A DNA stretch of 64,000 nt, from assembly GCF_014645655.1 (NCBI RefSeq), contig NZ_BMMD01000019.1:1-64000 (forward strand), read 5' to 3'. This DNA comes from Agromyces bauzanensis. Lineage in GTDB: Bacteria > Actinomycetota > Actinomycetes > Actinomycetales > Microbacteriaceae. Both the position numbers and the translations under genes were made by a program. Positions 43,082 through 52,537 of this stretch are shown in pieces. The notes beneath the pieces were generated by a model, which was not told where the DNA came from, did no database searches, and worked only from the letters and a program-made list of their open reading frames with translations. The number at the start of each line of letters is the position of its first letter. Positions within the stretch are counted from its first letter, which is position 1.

Positions 43082-44841
43082 CGTGCGCCCTCCGTTCCGG
43101 CCGCGTCGCCGTCGTGGCCCTTGACCGCTTCGGCCGCCACCTCTGCGAGTTCCTCCGCGGCGGCCGTGGCTGCGGCATCCCCTTCGGCTCCGAGGTAGGC
43201 TTCGAGCACCCTCGGGTCCCGCGCGACCTCGTCGGGCGTGCCCGCCGCGATGACCTCGCCGAAGTTGAGCACCGTGATGCGATCGCAGAGGGCGAGCATC
43301 ATCCGCACGTTGTGCTCGATGATGAGCACCGCGACGCCGTCGGCGGCCAGGGAACGGATGAGCTCCGACAACCGCTCGGCCTCGACGTGGTTCATGCCCG
43401 CGGCCGGCTCGTCGAGCACGAGCAGCGTGGGATGCGACGCGAGCGCGCGGGCGATCTCCAACCGGCGCTGGTCGCCGTACGAGAGGTCTCCGGCCGCCGT
43501 CGTCGCCTTGTCTCCCAGCCCCACTCGAATCAGTTGCGCGGATGCCACGGCCGCCGCCTCTCGCTCGAACCGGCGAGCGGAGGGAAGGAACACCAGCCGC
43601 CTGAGCATGGTGTTCCGACTGATGCGGTAGCCGCCGACGAGCACGTTGTCGAGGGCCGAGAGACGATTGAAGAGCTTGATCTGCTGGAAGGTGCGCGCGA
43701 TGCCCGCGCGTGCGAGTTGATGCGCGCGCGTCTTGGCAGCGAGTTCGATGCCCAGCACCGTTCCCGATCCGCCCGTCGGCACGGTCACGCCGGTGACCAT
43801 GTTCACGAGGGTCGTCTTCCCCGCCCCGTTGGGCCCGATCAGGCCGAGGATCTCCCCGGTGGCGAGCGTGAGGTCGACATCGTGCACTGCCCGCACGCCG
43901 CCGTAGGACTTGCCGAGCGCCCGAAGCGCCATGACCTCCGTGCCGCGTGCGGGAAGGGGCTCGAGTTGCGGAAGTGCCGCCGGGTCGCTCACCAGACGGG
44001 TGGAGGACCTTCGGCGCGGGATGAGTCCGGCGAGCCCGCCCGGGAGGAACAGGATCACGATGAGCAGCAGGAGTCCCGAGATCGCGGGACGGATCCAGCC
44101 GGCGTCGATGCCGAGGGTTCGCTGGAGTTCGGGAAGCGCGGAGAGGAAGACGGATCCGAGCAGCGGCCCGACGAAGAACGTCGTGCCGCCCACGACGGCG
44201 GTGACGAGTCCGTCGACGGCGGCCTCGAACGAGAACTGGTTCGGGTCGGCGAACCTCGTGAAGTGCGCGAAGAGCACGCCGTAGAGGCCGGCCACCGCGC
44301 CCGCGATGACGAACGAGGCCATGCGGTAGCGGGGGACGTTGATGCCCATCGTGGTCGCCGCGAGCTCGTCTTCACGGATCGCGGCGAATGCCCGGCCCAT
44401 GCGCGAGCCCGACAGCCGCCAGAACCAGAACGCGACCAGCGCGAGCGCGATCCATGCCGTTTCGATGCCGACGAGTTTCGGGAAGCTGAGTCCCTGTGCT
44501 CCGTTCGTCCACGACTGGTTGATGAGGAAGATCCGCACCATCTCGCCGAATGCGAGCGTGGCGATGGCGAGGAACACCCCGCGGAGTCGCATGACGGGCA
44601 GACCGAGCACGAATGCCGCGATGGCGCCGACCGCCATGCCGAACACGACGCCGACCATGAGCGGAGGGATGAACCCGAACAGCGGCTCGTTCGGGACGAC
44701 GAGTGACGACGTGAACGCGGCGAGCGACGCGAGCCCGACCTGCGCGAGGCTCAACTGCCCGGCGATGAGCACCGCGTAGAAGCTGTACGCGAGGATCGCC
44801 GTCAGCGCGATGAAGGTGAGCAGAGACGAGTATTCGAACAT
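43078..44841 (-). CDS. LivM-LivG fusion: permease plus ATP-binding protein
   Basis: 587 residues. Residues 1-280 are a LivM-type permease with about eight membrane segments (AGQLSLAQVGLASLAAFTSS; AAIREDELAATTMGINVPRY is the coupling loop). After a linker (LIPRRRSSTRL), residues 305-560 are LivG: GLIGPNGAGKTTLVN (Walker A), GIARTFQQIKLF, LSYGDQRRLEIARAL (signature) and LLVLDEPAAGMN (Walker B). A 25-residue acidic, Ala-rich tail follows. Fusion of the two subunits is known but not the rule. Part of the operon with livK, livH and livF. Confidence 0.95.
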   Translation of the reverse strand: MFEYSSLLTFIALTAILAYSFYAVLIAGQLSLAQVGLASLAAFTSSLVVPNEPLFGFIPPLMVGVVFGMAVGAIAAFVLGLPVMRLRGVFLAIATLAFGEMVRIFLINQSWTNGAQGLSFPKLVGIETAWIALALVAFWFWRLSGSRMGRAFAAIREDELAATTMGINVPRYRMASFVIAGAVAGLYGVLFAHFTRFADPNQFSFEAAVDGLVTAVVGGTTFFVGPLLGSVFLSALPELQRTLGIDAGWIRPAISGLLLLIVILFLPGGLAGLIPRRRSSTRLVSDPAALPQLEPLPARGTEVMALRALGKSYGGVRAVHDVDLTLATGEILGLIGPNGAGKTTLVNMVTGVTVPTGGSGTVLGIELAAKTRAHQLARAGIARTFQQIKLFNRLSALDNVLVGGYRISRNTMLRRLVFLPSARRFEREAAAVASAQLIRVGLGDKATTAAGDLSYGDQRRLEIARALASHPTLLVLDEPAAGMNHVEAERLSELIRSLAADGVAVLIIEHNVRMMLALCDRITVLNFGEVIAAGTPDEVARDPRVLEAYLGAEGDAAATAAAEELAEVAAEAVKGHDGDAAGTEGAR

Positions 44842-44843
44842 GC

Positions 44844-45719
44844 CTAGACCTCACGCACCTTACGACCGCCGAAGATGCCCTGCGGCCGGATGACGAGCAC
44901 GAGGAACAGCAGGCCGAATGCGACCATGTCGCGCCACGAGCTGCCCACGGTGTTGACCGCGTAGACCTCCGCGAGTCCCAGGATGAGCCCCCCGACGAGG
45001 GCGCCCGGCAGCGAACCGAGCCCGCCGAGGACGATCACGGCGAGGGCCTTGAGCTCGACCGCGTGCCCGATTCCCAGGTTGGCGGCGTTCACGTTGAGCG
45101 TGAAGAGCACACCCGCCACCGCGCCGAGGGCGGATGAGATCGCGAACGTCGTGCTGCTGATGCGCCCCACGTTCAGCCCGAGCACCGCGGCCGCATGCGG
45201 GTTCTCGGCGATCGTGCGCATGCCGCGTCCGAGCTTGGACTTCGCGACGACCCACGTCAGAACGACCATGAGCGTCACGCTGATCACGAGGATCATGAGC
45301 TGCAGGAGCGAGAAGGTGGCACCCAGGAACTCCAGCCGGGTGGAGGGGAAGGCCTCGGCCGGGAAGCGGCGCGTGTCCGCCCCGTAGAGGGCCTGCAGGA
45401 CCGACAGGATGACGGCCCCGAGGGCGATCGACGAGATCAGCCCGGCGAAATGCGCGTCGTGCCGTCCGGCGAGTGGCCGGAAGGCGATCCGCTCGATGAG
45501 TACGCCGAGCAACGCGCCGAGCGCGAAGACGATCGGGATGGCCAACCAGATCGAGACACCCCATCGTGTGACGACCTCGATCCCCACGAGCGCGCCCGTG
45601 GAGAACACGGCGGCGTGGGCGAGGTTGAGTCGATCGAGGATGCCGAAGACGAGGGTGAACCCGATGGCGAACAGCGCGTAGATCGAGCCGAGGAAGATCC
45701 CATCGAGGAATAGCTGCAT
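44844..45719 (-). CDS. livH: LivH-like branched-chain amino acid ABC permease
   Basis: 291 residues starting MQLFLDGIFLGSIYALFAIG, the typical LivH N-terminus, with about eight membrane helices and ENPHAAAVLGLN in the coupling loop. The stop lies two bases before the fused permease start. It pairs with the LivM half to form the membrane channel for branched-chain or related amino acids. Confidence 0.94.
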   Translation of the reverse strand: MQLFLDGIFLGSIYALFAIGFTLVFGILDRLNLAHAAVFSTGALVGIEVVTRWGVSIWLAIPIVFALGALLGVLIERIAFRPLAGRHDAHFAGLISSIALGAVILSVLQALYGADTRRFPAEAFPSTRLEFLGATFSLLQLMILVISVTLMVVLTWVVAKSKLGRGMRTIAENPHAAAVLGLNVGRISSTTFAISSALGAVAGVLFTLNVNAANLGIGHAVELKALAVIVLGGLGSLPGALVGGLILGLAEVYAVNTVGSSWRDMVAFGLLFLVLVIRPQGIFGGRKVREV

Positions 45720-45736
45720 GATGTCGTCCCTATGTC

Positions 45737-45775
45737 GAGCCGTGCGCCGCCGAACCATCCGACGACGCACGGCTC
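45737..45775 (-). terminator. Intercistronic stem-loop between livK and livH
   Basis: GAGCCGTGCG (45,737-45,746) pairs perfectly with CGCACGGCTC (45,766-45,775) around a 19-nt loop, in the gap between the binding-protein gene and the permease gene. Such hairpins give partial termination or stabilise the upstream message, allowing more binding protein than transporter. Confidence 0.6.
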
Positions 45776-45802
45776 ACGCTGGAGTGCGTGCCGCGGCGAG
45801 CT

Positions 45803-46978
45803 TCAGTCGAGGAGGGCGAACTTGCCGTCCTCGACCACCTGAACGAGCGCCTCATGCTCGGCGTCACGGTTCTCGTTGATCGTGACGTCGCCGAGGACAG
45901 TGGGCAGGTCGGTGATCTCACCGAGGCCGGCCTTGATGTCCTCGCGCTCGCCCGAGCAGTTCGCACGAACGGCCTCGTCGATGATCTGCATGCCCGCGTA
46001 CGCCTGCGCCGCGAACTGGTCGGGTGCCCCATCGAACCGCTCGGTGTACGCCTCGATGAACGCGACGTTCTGCTCGTTGTCGGACGCGGAGTTCCACGCC
46101 GCACCGACGATCACGCCTTCTGCCGCCTCCCCGGCGCCCTCGATGAGCGCGGGCGAGTTGAACCCGTTGCCGCCGATGATCGGCGCGTCGATGCCGATCT
46201 CACGCGCCTGGGTGACGAGCGGCACCGCCGCCTCGACGAGCGCCGAAACCACGAGGGCATCGGGGCTGGACTGCTTCGCCTTGTCGAGGAGGGCGCGGAA
46301 GTCCGTGTCGGTCTTGGAGAAGGTCAGCGTCTCGATGACCTCGACGCCCTCCTCCTCGAGCGCGGCGGCGAACGCCTGGTACCCCGACTCTGTGAACGCG
46401 TCGTCGTTGCTGTACATCACGACGACCTTCTCGAGCCCGTACTTCTCGACGGCGGCGGCCACCGTCTGCGGAATGACCGCGTCCTCGGTGAGCGAGTCCC
46501 GGAAGATGTAGTCGCCGATCTCGGTGATGCCGGCGGCGGTGTTGGACACGCCGAGCACGGGAACCCCGGCCTCCTGCGCGACCGGGTCCGTCTGCTTGGC
46601 CGTGTTGGAGAGCGTCGGGCCGACGATGATGCTCGCACCGTCGCTGATGAACCCGTCGAACACCTGGATCGCCTGCTGCGGATCGGTCGCGTCGTCTTCG
46701 ACGGTCAGCGCGTAGGTCACTCCGCCCACCTCGTTGAGGTCGTCGACCGCCATCTCGAGGGCGTTCTTCTGGCTGCTGCCGTACTGCGCCGCGCCGCCGG
46801 TGAGGCTGAACGCCGCGGCGATGGGGATCTCGGCCTCGATGACGCAGTCGGCACCGGTGCCGGCGCCGACGAGACCGCCGGCCTCCGTGTCGCCCGAGGG
46901 CGTCGGCGAACATGCCGCAAGGGCGAGGAGGAGGAGCGAGCCGCCCGCAACGGCGGTCAGGTGTCGTGCACTCATCAT
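45803..46978 (-). CDS. Branched-chain amino acid ABC substrate-binding lipoprotein
   Basis: 391 residues. The N-terminal signal ends in a lipobox (LLLLALAACS, Cys23), so it is anchored to the outer face of the membrane. The mature protein is a periplasmic-binding-protein I (Leu/Ile/Val-type) fold: AAFSLTGGAAQYG, VVVMYSNDDAF, ALVVSALVEAAVPLVTQARE. It is the first gene of the livK-H-MG-F operon; the ligand may be Leu/Ile/Val or another amino acid or amide. Confidence 0.93.
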   Translation of the reverse strand: MMSARHLTAVAGGSLLLLALAACSPTPSGDTEAGGLVGAGTGADCVIEAEIPIAAAFSLTGGAAQYGSSQKNALEMAVDDLNEVGGVTYALTVEDDATDPQQAIQVFDGFISDGASIIVGPTLSNTAKQTDPVAQEAGVPVLGVSNTAAGITEIGDYIFRDSLTEDAVIPQTVAAAVEKYGLEKVVVMYSNDDAFTESGYQAFAAALEEEGVEVIETLTFSKTDTDFRALLDKAKQSSPDALVVSALVEAAVPLVTQAREIGIDAPIIGGNGFNSPALIEGAGEAAEGVIVGAAWNSASDNEQNVAFIEAYTERFDGAPDQFAAQAYAGMQIIDEAVRANCSGEREDIKAGLGEITDLPTVLGDVTINENRDAEHEALVQVVEDGKFALLD

Positions 46979-47164
46979 TGAGGACCTCTCTGGGGGGATT
47001 TCTTAGGGTGGCGCAATCCTATGACGGCCGCGCGGCGACGATCGGCCCGTGGCGATGGACGCTCGAGAATCGTTATCGATTCGCATCGATGCACGGAGGC
47101 AGTCGGGACGAACGACGTCGACGCGCGGGACAGCAGGGGACGCTCGGCACGACACCGGCACGGG

Positions 47165-47569
47165 TCAGCCGGGCAGTTCCACCAAGTAGGAGACGATCTC
47201 GGTGACGCGCTCCTCGTCGAAGTCGTACACGTCGCACGACGCGACGATCGAGACGTCGCCGTCGGCCCCGGTGTACCTGGCCAGGCTTTCGACCGCGACG
47301 CTTTCGTCGCCGACCACCGTGCGGAACCGCTGGAACTCCGTCGTGACGCCGGCGAGGTCGGCGGCGGTGCGCTCGCAGGCCTTCTTCACGGCCTTCCGTC
47401 CGATCAGCGGCTTCTCGCCGACCCGCGTCCAGACGACATCGTCGGTGAGGTGCGGCACCGCCTGATCGAAGCGGTGGCTCGAGAACGCGCGCGCGATCTT
47501 CTCGATCTCGGTCGTGACGACGTGCTGGGTCGTGTCGGTCGCCTCGGTCGCCTCGGTCGTGAGATCCAT
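47165..47569 (-). CDS. SnoaL/NTF2-like protein
   Basis: 134 residues. ATG 47,569 was chosen over the one eight codons upstream because GAGGGGG lies about eight bases before it. IARAFSSHRFDQAVPHLTDD and DVVWTRVGEKPLIGRKAVKK are the NTF2/SnoaL cone-fold start; VYDFDEERVTEIVSYLVE ends it. Function unknown; ligand binding or small-molecule enzyme. From 46,979 to 47,164 only the livK promoter region is seen. Confidence 0.82.
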   Translation of the reverse strand: MDLTTEATEATDTTQHVVTTEIEKIARAFSSHRFDQAVPHLTDDVVWTRVGEKPLIGRKAVKKACERTAADLAGVTTEFQRFRTVVGDESVAVESLARYTGADGDVSIVASCDVYDFDEERVTEIVSYLVELPG

Positions 47570-47776
47570 CTGGCCTACCCCCTCGCGCGGCATCCCGCGC
47601 CGTTGCGGATGATCGATGCCCTCAGCCTACGACGCGGAGTCTCCGCCGGCACTCTGCAGGAACGCGAGCACGGCCGCGGTCCGCCGGCGCTGCACGCGCT
47701 CGATGGTCTGATCGCGCACGCGTCGAGCTCTGGATCGCACCATCACGTCTGCCGTGTGGCTCGTATCGAATCCGCC

Positions 47777-47878
47777 TCACGTCAGGCGGATTCGACACGG
47801 CGGAGCCGCATGACCGATTGGCACGCCGCGGCTACCCGTGAGCAGGTTGCGGTGGGTGACGAAGGCGTCGTCGCTCAT
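47777..47878 (-). pseudogene. Short relic resembling a SigJ N-terminus
   Basis: ATG 47,878 begins MSDDAFVTHRNLL, the usual opening of SigJ-like sigma factors, then diverges after 14 residues and stops at 47,777. It is weak evidence, but the match is specific. The remainder of 47,570-48,119 contains no supportable gene. Confidence 0.35.
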
Positions 47879-48119
47879 GTTGGCGAGACCAGCCCGAGTC
47901 CTCCCGTTCATGTGTCCTCCGAGCGTTCGCGTTCTCGACATCGAGACACCGGTCGACGCGGAGGTGCGACAATCCGGCGATGATCTCCCGCCGAGTGTCG
48001 ATCGGGCGGTCCGCCACTCGTTCAACAGGTGACGGGCAGCATCCGGCGCGGCGCAGGCCCGCGACGCGGCGACCAGAGACGCCGGTACTACCGGCCGATG
48101 CCGGGGCATCCTCTCCGAG

Positions 48120-48596
48120 TCAGGCGTGCTGGTCGGGATCGGACTTCGGGGGCTGGACGCTCCACGATGGCGGTTCGTCCACTCCCGTCTCCTCATCGCG
48201 CTCGGCGTCCTCGCCCGTCTCCTGGACGATGCCGTGCGCGTGATGCACGGGCGCGTAGATGGCGTACAGCCGCAGCGGCTCATCGCCCGTGTTCTCGACA
48301 TCGTGCCAGGTGCCGGCCGGCACCTGGATGCTCCAGCCGTCCCACACGTCCTGCCGGAACGTGAGCTCGTCCTTCGACGGGCCCATCTTCACCCGGCCGC
48401 GCCCGGCATCCAACCGCAGGAACTGGTCGGTCTCGGGGTGCGCCTCGAGGCCGATCGACTCCCCCACGGGAATCGACATCAGCGTGACCTGCAGGTACTT
48501 GCCGGTCCACGCGACGGTGCGATACTCATCGTTCTCCGTCGTCGCCGACTCGATGTCGAACGCGTTCGGTTCGGGCCCGTTGTCGGTGACCTCCAT
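48120..48596 (-). CDS. Cupin-domain protein
   Basis: 158 residues. ATG 48,596 follows GAGGGGGG at seven bases. A single cupin barrel: VGESIGLEAHPETDQFLRLD (HxxxxxE motif 1), then QVPAGTWHDVENTGDEPLRL (motif 2, His). The metal-binding residues are present, so it may be a small dioxygenase, isomerase or storage-type cupin. It ends with an acidic tail (DERDEETGVDEPP type). Confidence 0.86.
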   Translation of the reverse strand: MEVTDNGPEPNAFDIESATTENDEYRTVAWTGKYLQVTLMSIPVGESIGLEAHPETDQFLRLDAGRGRVKMGPSKDELTFRQDVWDGWSIQVPAGTWHDVENTGDEPLRLYAIYAPVHHAHGIVQETGEDAERDEETGVDEPPSWSVQPPKSDPDQHA

Positions 48597-48722
48597 CGGT
48601 CGTCCCCCCTCGTGAGTGGGCACGCCGGCCGGCGTGCGCCCATGCGCACAGGGTAGCTTCGGCCGGGTCCGCAGCGCAGCGGCTGACGGACGAGCGGATG
48701 CCGCGACCCGGCGTGTGCCCGA

Positions 48723-49202
48723 TCAGCCGCGCTCCCGGCCGGCGCGACGTTCACGTGCGCCCGGCTCCCCCGTCACCGCCTCGAGCACCGCCTCGAGTCC
48801 CCCGGCGACCTCGGCGAGCCGGTCGGCGTCGACCGGTGCGAACGCCCGCTCGATCGCCGGCAGGTACACGCGCGCCGCCGCGAGGAATCGGCGCTTCCCC
48901 TCGGCGGTGAGCACGGCGAACGCCGAGCGGCCGTCGTCGGGATTGGGCTCCCGGGTCACGAGCTCGGCGGCGGTCAGCTCGTCGACGAGCCGGCTCACGC
49001 GGGTGCGACTCAGCACGACCCGGTCGGCGAGCTCCCCCATGGTCAATCGCCCGCCCCCGTCGTTGAGCTCGAGCAGCACGTCGTACCAGCCCAGCGGCAT
49101 GCCGCCGTCGCGCGCCACCACGCGGTCGAGTCGGGGCAGCAGCGCGGCGTGCAGGCGCAGCACCCCCTCCCAGGTGCGCTCGGCGTCGCTCGGCTTCGGC
49201 AT
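48723..49202 (-). CDS. MarR-family regulator
   Basis: 159 residues; winged helix with DVLLELNDGGGRLTMGELAD, VLSRTRVSRLVDELTAAELV and the wing NPDDGRSAFAVLT. It is divergent from an azoreductase gene with two related palindromes between them, so it is probably its repressor, responding to a phenolic, quinone or oxidant. Confidence 0.9.
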   Translation of the reverse strand: MPKPSDAERTWEGVLRLHAALLPRLDRVVARDGGMPLGWYDVLLELNDGGGRLTMGELADRVVLSRTRVSRLVDELTAAELVTREPNPDDGRSAFAVLTAEGKRRFLAAARVYLPAIERAFAPVDADRLAEVAGGLEAVLEAVTGEPGARERRAGRERG

Positions 49203-49223
49203 GCGCCCATCGTATCATGGTTG

Positions 49224-49284
49224 TGTGCGTGCGCACGTACATGTTACACTCCCAGCATCCCAGATATATGTGCGTCTGCACGCA
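49224..49284. promoter_or_regulatory. Two MarR-type operators between marR and azoR
   Basis: TGTGCGTGCGCACGTACA (49,224-49,241) and TGTGCGTCTGCACGCA (49,269-49,284) share the core TGTGCGTnnGCACG and are palindromic, 45 bp apart start to start (just over four helical turns). The first covers the marR start region, the second lies 15 bp before the azoR ATG. An AT-rich CAGATATATG between them probably contains a -10. Confidence 0.75.
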
Positions 49285-49299
49285 AGGAAGGATCAGACG

Positions 49300-49953
49300 A
49301 TGACCACCCTCCTCCACATCTCGGCCTCGCCCCGAGGCGAGGCCTCCGAGTCGCTCGCGATCGCCCGCACGTTCGTCGACGCGTTCCGCGAGGCGAACCC
49401 CGCGGCATCCGTCGACGAATGGGATCTGTGGGACGGCTCGCTGCCCGACTTCGGCCCCGACGGCGCCGGCGCCAAGATGCGGATCTTCGCCGGCGAGCAG
49501 CCAGCCGGCCCGCAGGAGACCGCCTGGCATCGCGCCCGCGTCGCCTTCGAACGGTTCGCGGCGGCCGACCTCTACCTCTTCAGCCTGCCCATGTGGAACG
49601 CGGGCGTCCCCTACATCGCCAAGCAGTTCATCGACGTCGTCAGCCAGCCCGGCATGGTGTTCGGGTTCGATCCCGAGACCGGCTACACGGGCCTCCTCGA
49701 GGGCCGTCGCGCCGCCGTCGTGTACACGAGCTCCGTGTACGGAAAGGGTCGCCCGGCGGCGTTCGGCAGCGACTTCCAGCAGCCCTACTTCGAGGACTGG
49801 CTTCGCTGGGCCGGGATCATGGATGTCTCGTCGATCGCGTTCCGGCCGAACCTCGCGGTCGCCGACGCCGAGCCGGGGCGAACGGCGGCCCACGACGCGG
49901 CGAGCCGACTGGGCACGGAGTTCGCGGGGATGCCGCTGCGCCGCGCTTCGTGA
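49300..49953 (+). CDS. azoR: FMN-dependent NADH:quinone oxidoreductase/azoreductase (AzoR)
   Basis: 217 residues of the flavodoxin-like AzoR family: LLHISASPRGEASESLAIAR binds the FMN phosphate, SLPMWNAGVPYIAKQFIDVV the isoalloxazine, and VVYTSSVYGKG the ribityl side. It reduces quinones and azo compounds and protects against thiol-reactive and quinone stress. AAGGAAGGATCAGACG upstream is the ribosome binding region. Regulated by the divergent MarR. Confidence 0.92.
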   Translation: MTTLLHISASPRGEASESLAIARTFVDAFREANPAASVDEWDLWDGSLPDFGPDGAGAKMRIFAGEQPAGPQETAWHRARVAFERFAAADLYLFSLPMWNAGVPYIAKQFIDVVSQPGMVFGFDPETGYTGLLEGRRAAVVYTSSVYGKGRPAAFGSDFQQPYFEDWLRWAGIMDVSSIAFRPNLAVADAEPGRTAAHDAASRLGTEFAGMPLRRAS

Positions 49954-50524
49954 GCCCGGCGCGGTGCCCGCGGCGACGGCGGCTCCTCGCCGTGGCGGCT
50001 CGAGTTCGCGCCGCCAACGCGAGCCGCGGCCGCCGCAGAGAGCCCGGCGTGTCGGATCTCCCCCGGCACCCGGGATGACGAGCGTGTCGAGGCGCGATCG
50101 GCCGTGCTTCGAGGCGAGTCGGGCCCCGGGCGCAGGCACCGGCGGAGCGAGAGCCGCGGGGTCGGCCCCACGCTCAGCACACGGTCGCGCTCGGCCCCCG
50201 CGGCGTCGTTCCTGCGCCCGCGGGAGCCGGCGAGCTCGGCCCGGATCTGCCCGCCGACCGTGATCAGCTCGGGGAAGCGGTCAGGATGCTCGGCGTCGAC
50301 CATGGTGGGCATCGTGCGGATGAGCGCGTCGATGTTCCCGTCGTGGAAACAGCCGCGCAGCGCCGCCGCCGGATCGCGCCGTCGACAATCGGGCTCGACG
50401 CGGTACAGGGTCGCCCTGACCTGGTCAGCCCGGCGTCCGGCCTCGCCAAGTGGGCCTCGACGGAGGCGCGGGAGCAGGGCGCCGCATCGGGCCAGAGCTT
50501 CTCGGCGTAGCCGCCCGCGATGGG
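49954..50524. other. No supported gene
   Basis: About 570 bp between azoR and the ABC permease. One minus-strand frame contains RGCFHDGNIDALIRTMPTMV and EHPDRFPELITVGGQIRAE, which look protein-like (perhaps the C-terminal end of an unidentified protein), but the flanks on both sides lose character and no start was found. Confidence 0.35.
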
Positions 50525-52537
50525 TCAGGCGCCCCAGATCGCGTCGAGGATCTTCATCCTGACCGTCTGCACAGCGGGGATGACGGCCGAGACGGCCGCG
50601 ACCACGAGCAGGATGCCCGCGGTGCGCACGAAGGACCCCACGTCGGCGACGAGGGTCACGGGGCCGTTGGGAAACACGAAGGGGAAGCGCTCGACGAGCG
50701 GCACGATCACCACGGCGAAGAGCGCGGCGCCGGTGACCACCCCCAGGGTCGCCGTGATCATCGATTTGAGCATGTAGCTGCCTACGATCGCGTTCGCCCG
50801 GATCCCGATCGCGCGCTCGATCCCGATCTGGCGACGGCGGTTCGTGAGATCGACATAGGTGATGATGAACACCGTGATCGCAGCGACCAGGAGCGAGATC
50901 AACCGCATGATGCCGTCGACGAGCTCGAAGGTGTCGAGCTGATCCTGGATCGCGGCGGCGAGCTGCTCCGGCGATTGGAACTCGACGTCGTCGCGGAGGG
51001 GCGCGATCGCCGCGGTGAGCTCGGCGGTGGACACTCCCGGCTCGCCGATCACGGTGATCCGCGTCGCCGTGTCGGCCCCGGGGGCCGAAGCCCCGGCGCT
51101 CAGCGCCTCGGTGAGCGCCTCGCGCTCCCCCTCACCCGAGGCTGGGACGTTCTCGGCACTCGCGGCCAGTCCCTCGGCGATCCCGGCGGCGCCGTCGGCG
51201 ACCCGGAGGGCCGCGGAATGGGACTCGCCTGCGGCCGCGGCAAGGCTGTGCGCGGACGACTCGATCGCCTGAGCCCCGTCGGTGAGCGTCGCCGCGTTCG
51301 CGGCGAGCTCGGCGACCGAGCCGGCGAGCGCGCCCGCTCGCGCCGCGAGCTCTTCCGCCGCCGTCGCGGCGGCGGAGACGCCAGTCGCCGTCGCGGTGAC
51401 GAGCGCTTCGCTCGCCGCCGCTTGCTCGGCCTCGAGCTGGACCGCGGCAGCGTGCGCGGCCAGATCGGTGCAGAACTCCGGGTCGGACTCGACCGGGCAG
51501 GCCGCGGCCAGGGATGCGGCCTCCGCGGCGGCGAGCTGAGTCCCGCTCGCGGCCGCGCCCGCCGCGGCGACCGCCGAGCCGGCGGCGTCTGCGGCGAGCG
51601 TGGAGAGCGTCGTCGCCAGCCCCTCGGTCGCCGCGGCCAGCGCGACGGCGCCGGCCGCGAGCTCGGTGGCGGCGTCCGCGAGCTCCGCTGCCCCGTCCGC
51701 GACCTGCGACACTCCGTTCGCCAGCTCGTCGGCCCCCTGCTTCAGTCCCGCGATCCCCTCGGCGAGCGCATCGGCGCCGGACGAGAGGCTCGCAGCCTGC
51801 CCGCGAGCCTCCTCCACCCCGGCGGCGATCTCGTCGGTGGCGGCGTACATCTCCTCGACCTGCATGCCGAAGTCGGCGGTCGGAACCCGGGCATCGGCGG
51901 CCGCGGTCGAGATGTAGGCCGCCTGATCGCTCAGCGCGAAGCTGTTCTGGTAGATCCCGCGCACGACGAAGGTCTCGACCGCTCCTCCGATCATCGTGAC
52001 ATCGACTCGGTCGCCCACATGGACCGACTTCAACGAGCTCGCGTACGCCCGCAACTCCTCACGGTCGGCGCCGGCGATGTCGATGCCGAGCACGATTCCG
52101 TCGATGTCGCCGGGCGAGAGGAACTCCCCCTCCACGAGGGCCTGCGCGGTGCTGAACACACTGCCGAAGCTCACCGGATCGATCGCGTCGACGCCCCACG
52201 CGTTCGACTCGTCACCGAAGGCGATCTGGGTCCCCACCCGGCGGGCGGAGGTCGCGGCCTGCACACCCGGGACGGCGCGCAGCTCCGCCAGATACGCGTC
52301 GACGGCGGTGATCGCGACGCCCTCTGCCGCGGTGATCGTCAGGTCGCCCGTCAAGGTGTTCCGGAGCTGGCGATCGATCGAGGCGGTCGCACCCCCGATG
52401 AGCGCGGGGAGAAACGACACGCTCACGAAGACGACCGCCATCATCGCGATCGCCATCGCCGTCACCCCGGCGTTGCCGCGTGTGATCGAACGCAGAGCGA
52501 GGAAGCCCGCGACCCGCGCGGTGCGCGCGGGGCTCAC
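50525..52537 (-). CDS. FtsX/MacB-type ABC permease with a long Ala-rich helical insert
   Basis: 670 residues from a GTG overlapping the ATPase stop (GTGA). TM1 is about 15-50 (VFVSVSFLPALIGG), followed by a MacB-like extracellular domain. The last 150 residues hold three membrane helices with the FtsX loop DLTNRRRQIGIERAIGI. Residues about 230-470 are an Ala/Glu/Gly-rich helical region with repeated GA..LA..A..LA patterns, reminiscent of YhgE/Pip-type exported coiled-coil domains, plus two cysteines (AACPVESDPEFC). This insert is not usual for MacB permeases. It pairs with the upstream ATPase. Confidence 0.85.
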   Translation of the reverse strand: MSPARTARVAGFLALRSITRGNAGVTAMAIAMMAVVFVSVSFLPALIGGATASIDRQLRNTLTGDLTITAAEGVAITAVDAYLAELRAVPGVQAATSARRVGTQIAFGDESNAWGVDAIDPVSFGSVFSTAQALVEGEFLSPGDIDGIVLGIDIAGADREELRAYASSLKSVHVGDRVDVTMIGGAVETFVVRGIYQNSFALSDQAAYISTAAADARVPTADFGMQVEEMYAATDEIAAGVEEARGQAASLSSGADALAEGIAGLKQGADELANGVSQVADGAAELADAATELAAGAVALAAATEGLATTLSTLAADAAGSAVAAAGAAASGTQLAAAEAASLAAACPVESDPEFCTDLAAHAAAVQLEAEQAAASEALVTATATGVSAAATAAEELAARAGALAGSVAELAANAATLTDGAQAIESSAHSLAAAAGESHSAALRVADGAAGIAEGLAASAENVPASGEGEREALTEALSAGASAPGADTATRITVIGEPGVSTAELTAAIAPLRDDVEFQSPEQLAAAIQDQLDTFELVDGIMRLISLLVAAITVFIITYVDLTNRRRQIGIERAIGIRANAIVGSYMLKSMITATLGVVTGAALFAVVIVPLVERFPFVFPNGPVTLVADVGSFVRTAGILLVVAAVSAVIPAVQTVRMKILDAIWGA

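Noticed and set aside
49785-50312. A 175-codon minus-strand frame over the azoR 3' end and the following gap
   Set aside because: Only a short middle part looks protein-like; the rest is antisense to azoR and no start is supported.
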